Shown: positions 59,466-64,000 of the stretch, piece after piece
Numbering within the stretch: position 1 is the first letter of the stretch
Layout of the letters: each line of letters begins with the position of its first letter
Assembly: GCF_000238295.3 (NCBI RefSeq)
Contig: NZ_AHCD03000035.1
Coordinates: 186,001-250,000 of the forward strand
DNA: 64,000 nucleotides
Reading direction: 5' to 3'
From: Pseudoalteromonas rubra
GTDB taxonomy: Bacteria; Pseudomonadota; Gammaproteobacteria; Enterobacterales; Alteromonadaceae
Program-made: the position numbers and the translations under genes
The notes under the pieces: model-generated
Database searches by the model: none
What the model saw: only the letters and a program-made list of their open reading frames with translations
Told to the model about the DNA's origin: nothing

Positions 59466-59987
59466 TTAAAACGCACTCGTATCCTGGAACAGGCCTACTT
59501 TTAGATCTTTTGCTTCGTATATAACACGACCGTCAACCTCTACTGTGCCGTCAGCAAGGCCCATAAACAATTTACGCTTGATAACGCGCTTCATGTCTAC
59601 ACGATATGTTACTTTCTTAGCTGTTGGTAGGATCTGGCCTGTGAACTTAACTTCACCCACACCCAGTGCGCGACCAAGGCCCGGTCCACCAGACCAGCCC
59701 AGGAAGAAACCAACGATCTGCCACATGGCATCCAGACCCAGACAGCCAGGCATTACCGGGTCGCCACGGAAATGGCAGTCAAAAAACCACAGATCAGGGT
59801 TAATATCTAGCTCAGCGACGATCTGACCTTTGCCAAACTCGCCACCATCTTCGTTAATCTCGATGATACGATCCATCATCAGCATGTTATCGATTGGCAG
59901 ACGACAGTTGTTCTCGCCAAACATTTTGCCTTCAGCGCACAGGATCAGTTCTTCTTTTGTATAGCTATTTTTTGGTTCCATAATCAT
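59466..59987 (-). CDS. fabA: 3-hydroxyacyl-ACP dehydratase/isomerase
   Basis: 173 residues, normal length; ATG 59987 or 59981. The active-site His is in WFFDCHFRGDPVMPGCLGLDAMWQ, and LDINPDLWFF, GPGLGRALGVGEVKFTG follow the E. coli enzyme closely. It dehydrates 3-hydroxyacyl-ACP and isomerises the trans-2 to the cis-3 10-carbon intermediate, starting unsaturated fatty acid synthesis. A FabR-like operator lies 30 bases upstream of the start. It stands alone, as in E. coli. Confidence 0.97.
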   Translation of the reverse strand: MIMEPKNSYTKEELILCAEGKMFGENNCRLPIDNMLMMDRIIEINEDGGEFGKGQIVAELDINPDLWFFDCHFRGDPVMPGCLGLDAMWQIVGFFLGWSGGPGLGRALGVGEVKFTGQILPTAKKVTYRVDMKRVIKRKLFMGLADGTVEVDGRVIYEAKDLKVGLFQDTSAF

Positions 59988-60351
59988 CAGTCTTAGTCTT
60001 AAATTGTCGCTACTTTAGCTTACACTTGTACGCTAAACAACTCTGAACAGTTAAAATTTGCGTGTTACTTGAGCACTTTACTTATCAGGTGATATATTTT
60101 TATCCCCCTGGCCTTGCAAGCCCTCCCGTTTTATAGCCGAAAGGACGATTTTTATACATCAATTGGTGCGCATTTCATCTATAAAGCCATAACTATGGCT
60201 CACTATACACTGGGGTATCTAGAAATGAATGAAAATCATTCAAGCAGTGCCCCCAGATAGATTATTTCTTTGTTTCTGGACCTTTCAAGGCGATTTTTGC
60301 TTTAAAAATCTTTATAATTGAATCAGTCATTCTTAATGTTAGCGGAAGTTT
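59988..60351. other. Divergent promoter region of fabA and the QueD-like gene
   Basis: 364 bases, A+T-rich beyond 60060. The left end holds the FabR-like palindrome at 60017-60034. The right side should hold the QueD-like promoter, but no clear site was found. Confidence 0.5.
60017..60034. promoter_or_regulatory. FabR-like operator upstream of fabA
   Basis: AGCTTACACTTGTACGCT, an imperfect palindrome. On the fabA strand it reads AGCGTACAAGTGTAAGCT, close to the FabR operator before E. coli fabA (AGCGTACACGTGTTAGCT as I recall). FabR represses unsaturated fatty acid synthesis in response to membrane unsaturation. The regulator gene is not in the window. Confidence 0.7.
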
Positions 60352-61206
60352 ATGATCCTTTTTGTAGATGCCTTGACGGTAATTGATTTTTCTTACTTGT
60401 GTGGTAAACGAGGCGCGGTGGGCGAAAGCTGGATTGTCGATATGACACTGCATGGCCAGTTGAACGAAGAGTCTATGGTATTGGACTTTGCCAAAGTAAA
60501 AAAGCAGATCAAGGCCATTATAGATGACACGATTGATCATAAATTGGCTATCCCAAGCCAGTTGTCTTGCAACTATGCATCACAAGATGGCAGGGTGAGT
60601 TTTGATGGCTTGTTTGGCGGGCATCACCTGGCAATGAGTGCACCTGACGAAGCTGTTTGTATCGTCGAAGGTGCTGAAATCAATGAAACCAGTGTTATTG
60701 CATTTCTTAAACAACAAATTTTGCCAAAAATGCCAGACAACGTGAAAGACGTTGAGATTGAGTTACGTCCTGAGCCGAGCCGTAGTTTCTACTACCACTA
60801 CAGTCATGGTTTGAAAAAACACGACGGTAATTGTCAGCGTATTATCCACGGGCACCGCTCAGATATAGGTATCTACCTAGACGATATTAGCATGCCGCGT
60901 CTGCAAAAAGAGTGGGCTGAACGTTGGCAGGATATCTATCTGGGTAGTCAGGAAGACCTAATCGATGCGAGTGATTTGCAACACGTTAAACCTCACGATA
61001 ACGATTATGCATTTGCCTATACAGCCTCTCAAGGCTATTTTGAATTAGCCATCAGTAAAGCGCGTTGTGATTTGATCCCCTGTGACAGTACTGTCGAGTG
61101 TCTAGCCGAATATCTTGCTGGAGAGATTAAGGCGCAGTATCCGGACAGAAAAGTTAAAGTTAAGGCCTTTGAAGGCGTTGGAAAAGGAGCGATTGCTTAT
61201 GCCTGA
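60352..61206 (+). CDS. 6-carboxytetrahydropterin synthase-like protein (double QueD fold)
   Basis: 284 residues, about twice the length of QueD. The N-terminal part has FVDALTVIDFSYLCGKRGAVGESW and MVLDFAKVKKQIKAIIDDTIDHKL; the C-terminal part has HYSHGLKKHDGNCQRIIHGHRSDI, with the His/Cys set of PTPS-family zinc sites. Annotated in gammaproteobacteria as 6-carboxytetrahydropterin synthase; a role in queuosine or folate-like metabolism is inferred. Overlaps the next gene by eight bases. Confidence 0.85.
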   Translation: MILFVDALTVIDFSYLCGKRGAVGESWIVDMTLHGQLNEESMVLDFAKVKKQIKAIIDDTIDHKLAIPSQLSCNYASQDGRVSFDGLFGGHHLAMSAPDEAVCIVEGAEINETSVIAFLKQQILPKMPDNVKDVEIELRPEPSRSFYYHYSHGLKKHDGNCQRIIHGHRSDIGIYLDDISMPRLQKEWAERWQDIYLGSQEDLIDASDLQHVKPHDNDYAFAYTASQGYFELAISKARCDLIPCDSTVECLAEYLAGEIKAQYPDRKVKVKAFEGVGKGAIAYA

Positions 61207-62047
61207 TTGGCTGAGTAAAGCGAAAAAGACCGGTATAATACTGGCCGGGTTGTTAGTGAATGTAAGCTCGGGTCAAGCTCTTGAGCTAAAAGGCTCCCTC
61301 ACTCAGGGTGGGATGGTGATAGCTGAACTGGCTGGAGTACAATCTGCCAGACTTAACGACAAAGAGTTAGCTATCTCACCTGATGGAAAATTTGTTTTTG
61401 GCTTTGGCCGAGATGCTGACACAGAACATACTCTAAGCTGGGTTGACCAAAGCGGTAAAACACACTCCAAAAACTTAATGATCACCACGCGAGACTATGA
61501 CATTGATCGCATTACTGGTGTAGAGAAAAAGTACGTATCGCCACCAAAGGAAGTTTTAGCTCGGATCCGTAAGGAAGGTGCGCAAGTCAGCGCTGCCAGA
61601 AGTAAGCTAAGCACTTTGTCCTACTTCGATGATCCGGTTTATCGACCGGCAAAAGGCAGAATTTCGGGCGTCTACGGCAGCCAACGTTATTTTAATGGCC
61701 AACCCAGGAGGCCTCACTTTGGGTTGGATATTGCAAATAAAACCGGTACGCCGGTACTTGCGCCTGTAGCAGGTAAAGTTGTATTTGCTAACCCTGATCT
61801 TTATTACAGTGGCGGTACGCTGATCCTTGATCATGGATATGGCATTACCTCTACCTATATACATCTTAACAAACTTCATGTTGAAGAAGGGCAGGAAGTT
61901 GAGCTGGGCGATCATATCGCCGATATAGGTGCCACTGGCAGAGTAACCGGACCACACCTGGACTGGCGTTTTAATTGGTTCAATGAACGCTTAGATCCTC
62001 AACTTATTATGATTGATAAACTCGCAACGAAAAGCAGTAAAGAATGA
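61199..62047 (+). CDS. Exported M23 metallopeptidase with an HxD variant
   Basis: ATG 61199 with AAGGAG ten bases upstream; the frame's earlier ATG (61115) lies inside the QueD-like gene. 282 residues. Signal peptide ~1-28. The M23 core has RPHFGLDIANKTGTPVLAPVAGKV (His/Asp), STYIHLNKL, and GRVTGPHLDWRFNW, where the usual HLH is HLD. Many relatives share this variant, so loss of zinc binding is not certain. Likely cell-wall hydrolase or regulator. Overlaps the QueD-like gene and is ATGA-coupled to the thioesterase. Confidence 0.85.
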   Translation: MPDWLSKAKKTGIILAGLLVNVSSGQALELKGSLTQGGMVIAELAGVQSARLNDKELAISPDGKFVFGFGRDADTEHTLSWVDQSGKTHSKNLMITTRDYDIDRITGVEKKYVSPPKEVLARIRKEGAQVSAARSKLSTLSYFDDPVYRPAKGRISGVYGSQRYFNGQPRRPHFGLDIANKTGTPVLAPVAGKVVFANPDLYYSGGTLILDHGYGITSTYIHLNKLHVEEGQEVELGDHIADIGATGRVTGPHLDWRFNWFNERLDPQLIMIDKLATKSSKE

Positions 62048-62475
62048 CACAAACAGATAAAGACGCAGTAATTGCACAAAGAATTCAAGACTCGCAAACC
62101 TCGGTTACTAAAACCGTTTTCCCAGGTCGAACGAACCACCACAATACCTTGTTTGGTGGTGACGCATTGGCATGGATGGATGAGGTTGCGTTTATCGCAG
62201 CGACGCGTTTTTGCCGCAAACCTCTGGTTACCATTTCATCAGACAGAGTCGACTTTAAAGAAGCTATCCCGGCAGGTACGTTTGCCGAATTGGTTGCTAA
62301 AGTAGCCCATGTAGGTAATACCAGCTTAAAAGTCGAAGTTCACATCTACCTGGAGACTATGCATAAAGACGATAAGCATCTTGCTATCTCTGGTAGCTTC
62401 ACATTTGTTGCTGTTGATGACAACCACAGACCAACACCTGTTGTATGCGATCAGATGCTAAATGGGTTTAGCTAA
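62044..62475 (+). CDS. Acyl-CoA thioesterase (hot-dog fold)
   Basis: 143 residues, ATGA overlap with the M23 gene. Hot-dog motif: FPGRTNHHNTLFGGDALAWMDEVAFIAATR with the catalytic Asp in WMDEVA, then VDFKEAIPAGTFAELVAKV. YciA/ACOT-like enzymes hydrolyse acyl-CoA thioesters. Why it is translationally tied to an M23 peptidase and a QueD-like protein is not clear. Confidence 0.9.
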   Translation: MTQTDKDAVIAQRIQDSQTSVTKTVFPGRTNHHNTLFGGDALAWMDEVAFIAATRFCRKPLVTISSDRVDFKEAIPAGTFAELVAKVAHVGNTSLKVEVHIYLETMHKDDKHLAISGSFTFVAVDDNHRPTPVVCDQMLNGFS

Positions 62476-62510
62476 TCAATTTTTAAATCTTTAAGTTACA
62501 ACAGCCAGAT

Positions 62511-62527
62511 AGGAGTTTTTAACTCCT
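62511..62527 (+). terminator. Short hairpin after the thioesterase operon
   Basis: AGGAGTT pairs with AACTCCT over TTT, 36 bases after the stop, then TTA. Weak: stem of only seven pairs and short T run. Confidence 0.35.
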
Positions 62528-62760
62528 TTACATTAAAAAGAACACATCATACAAGTTTGTGGTTAACAATTATCTTTGCAAAAGAGGGGAATTTAGATAA
62601 TCTTCCCAAAAGGGAGTTATTTCGACTTTACTTTTAAGCTCCTGATTACAAATATCTTTCACAGATTTTGTGACAGAATAGATTTGATAAACGGTACAAT
62701 CTGTTAATTAAAATTAGCAAATAGCCATGAGCAGTAAGGAATATTGTCCAGAAGGAAGTT

Positions 62761-63276
62761 ATGGAACACCGCATTTCAACACATTTATACATCACTCCGT
62801 TAGATACTGAACATGCAGACACATTGTTCGACGCAGTAGAAGCGAGTCGTGAAAGCTTGCAAAAATATTTACCCTGGGTGGAAAAGCTAACAGAAATCCG
62901 GGATGCAGAAACTTACATTGCAGAGCGGACTCATTTAGCAGGCACAGAATATTTTGCCATCATGCAACAGAATCGTTTTATCGGGGTGTTTGCGATTAAA
63001 CCAGCTAAAGCCCGGAATACTTGTGAAATAGGCTATTGGCTCATTGATAAAGCAAGGGGTAAAGCGGTGATCAGTCAGATAATAGGTGGGGTGTTGCCTT
63101 ATCTAAAAAACGTTCGCCAAGTACGTTATGTAGAGTTTCACTGCCTCGAAAATAACAAGGCGAGTATCAAAATAGCAAAGCGGGCAGGAGCTTCGCTCAT
63201 CGAGTGTTATTCGAGTAAACCTGAATTCGATGCAGCGCCACGTTTGATGTGCCTTTATCGGGCTTACTTACAGTAG
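62761..63276 (+). CDS. RimJ/RimL-type GNAT acetyltransferase
   Basis: 171 residues; GAAGGAAGTT before the ATG. LDTEHADTLFDAVEASRESLQKYLPWVEK and EIGYWLIDKARGKAVISQIIGGV match RimJ/RimL-like enzymes that acetylate protein N-termini; VEFHCLENNKASIKIAKRAGAS is the conserved C-terminal arm. A PTDLAPYL-like insertion is absent. The substrate could be a ribosomal protein or an unrelated amine. Confidence 0.9.
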   Translation: MEHRISTHLYITPLDTEHADTLFDAVEASRESLQKYLPWVEKLTEIRDAETYIAERTHLAGTEYFAIMQQNRFIGVFAIKPAKARNTCEIGYWLIDKARGKAVISQIIGGVLPYLKNVRQVRYVEFHCLENNKASIKIAKRAGASLIECYSSKPEFDAAPRLMCLYRAYLQ

Positions 63277-63450
63277 TGTGATTATTTATACTGAGGTTCT
63301 TCGAGTTTTCATAATTCTCAGGTACAATCCCGTTTCTTTATTAGAGACTGGCCTACAAATAGTGGGATAGTCATTGACTGCAAAGCAGTACGAAACAACA
63401 GTTTTGTATTCAAATTAAAGACTAAACAATAAGAATTTCAGGACAAATTC

Positions 63451-63798
63451 ATGATAAAAAAAACATTACTATCTTTGGGCTGTATACTTGCGCTAAGCAG
63501 TTTTGGCGCACATGCCAGTGGCAAATGGCACACATCAAAAGTCAATTCCGTATATCCAACCTCTCAAGGCGGTTTTGTGCTCACCTTTAAATCCAATGCG
63601 CCTGATTGCTCACAAGCAATTAATGCAGCAAATAAGTATCACTATGTTGAAGTAAATAAGCATAGTATGACTATGGAAGGCGCTAATAAGATCTATTCAT
63701 TAGCGCTGATGGCCGCTGCGTCAGGTAGGGCGATGAGTTTCTACTATGATAGTTCAAACGACAAGTGTTACATCAACAGAGCCTACGTGCAGTTTTAA
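63451..63798 (+). CDS. Small exported protein of unknown function
   Basis: 115 residues. Signal peptide 1-22 (LLSLGCILALSSFGAHA). The mature part contains two Cys (near 53 and 107) and a short Tyr-rich middle (ANKYHYVEVNKHSM). Similar small secreted proteins are frequent in Alteromonadales and Vibrionales; no function is known to me. Followed by a strong bidirectional terminator. Confidence 0.65.
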   Translation: MIKKTLLSLGCILALSSFGAHASGKWHTSKVNSVYPTSQGGFVLTFKSNAPDCSQAINAANKYHYVEVNKHSMTMEGANKIYSLALMAAASGRAMSFYYDSSNDKCYINRAYVQF

Positions 63799-63812
63799 TT
63801 AAAGCCAATATC

Positions 63813-63840
63813 AAAAAAGTCGACCTTAGGTCGACTTTTT
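63813..63840. terminator. Bidirectional terminator
   Basis: AAAAAGTCGACCT pairs perfectly with AGGTCGACTTTTT, 15 bases after the exported-protein stop and six bases beyond the stop of the leftward gene. A and T runs flank the stem on both sides. Confidence 0.95.
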
Positions 63841-63845
63841 CGGTT

Positions 63846-64000
63846 TTAAAGCACCATTGCAGCTATCCAGCCAAAAATTAATAATGGAATGTTGAAATGA
63901 ATAAACGTGGGCACCACTGAATCCCAGATGTGATCATGTTGACCATCTGCATTTAAACCCGAGGTCGGACCTAATGTAGAATCAGACGCCGGTGAGCCTG
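63846..64000 (-). CDS. C-terminal end of a membrane protein (partial)
   Basis: Stop at 63846-63848; the frame remains open to the window edge. About 50 residues seen: a Gly/Ser/Asp-rich stretch with GQHDHIWDSVVPTFIH, then a transmembrane helix (FNIPLLIFGWIAAMVL) ending at the stop. It may be the last helix of a transporter; no family can be named from the fragment. Confidence 0.6.
   Translation of the reverse strand, partial: GSPASDSTLGPTSGLNADGQHDHIWDSVVPTFIHFNIPLLIFGWIAAMVL

Noticed and set aside
1..64000. CRISPR arrays, tRNA/rRNA genes, prophage genes or restriction systems
   Set aside because: None was recognised on either strand; regular direct repeats with spacers, cloverleaf-like segments and phage or nuclease families were not seen.

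Overview
The window looks like chromosome from a marine gammaproteobacterium of the Alteromonadales, most likely Pseudoalteromonas or a close relative. The evidence is the ybfF/seqA/pgm and ybfE/fldA/fur gene order, a bkd (branched-chain keto-acid dehydrogenase) operon, ast arginine-catabolism genes, a ChrR-type sigma/anti-sigma regulon, and a small intergenic repeat with TTATACCAGTTT-like ends. I saw no tRNA, rRNA, CRISPR array or intact insertion sequence. Genus and family names come from recognising the proteins by eye; no database search was run.

Layout. 0-3 kb: end of a sugar-nucleotide epimerase-like gene, an EF-hand-like protein, a DUF2071 protein and a DsbA-family protein. 3-5 kb: a compact leftward operon of three tiny peptide genes (two with an LKD[IV]AGG leader-like motif) followed by two paralogous cupin-like proteins. 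It looks like a ribosomal-peptide (RiPP) locus I cannot assign to a known class, and it is the best candidate here for an undescribed system. 5-9.3 kb: secreted and membrane proteins and hydrolases. 9.4-15.1 kb: a light-linked operon with three different photolyase/cryptochrome proteins, a DUF2256 zinc protein, a flavin reductase and a secreted protein. 15-20.5 kb: an ECF sigma factor with a membrane partner, LysR with a divergent quinone oxidoreductase, astB and an XRE regulator. 20.7-28.8 kb: an M23 peptidase, a GNAT, and an RND efflux operon preceded by an ABC membrane domain without ATPase. 28.9-40.3 kb: an accessory, visibly A+T-richer stretch with a soluble four-PAS chemoreceptor, a double-glycine leader peptide, a MITE, MerR plus oxidoreductase, a secreted repeat protein, alkaline phosphatase, a zinc-ribbon SDR and a single-domain response regulator. 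40.4-46.3 kb: conserved core (fur, fldA, ybfE, DUF2788, ybfF, seqA, pgm, astE). 46.5-50.3 kb: bkd operon behind a perfect LiuR-like palindrome. 50.5-58.9 kb: a Lon-domain gene, sigma/ChrR pair and an eight-gene lipid/flavoprotein operon (NTF2, SDR, FAD oxidoreductase, DUF1365, Cfa, DUF2878, chalcone-isomerase-like, DUF3833). 59-64 kb: a second MITE copy, fabA with a FabR-like operator, a QueD-like/M23/thioesterase operon, a GNAT, a small secreted protein and the end of a leftward gene.

How the genes work together. The ChrR-type sigma factor probably senses singlet oxygen or photo-oxidative stress. Three promoters of the same form (TGATCY-N18-TA) precede the Lon-domain gene, the sigma gene and the lipid operon, which suggests one regulon of membrane-lipid modification and redox repair. 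The photolyase operon handles the matching DNA damage, but it has a different upstream palindrome (GAACTTTCA-N8-TGAAAGTTC), so it is probably controlled separately.
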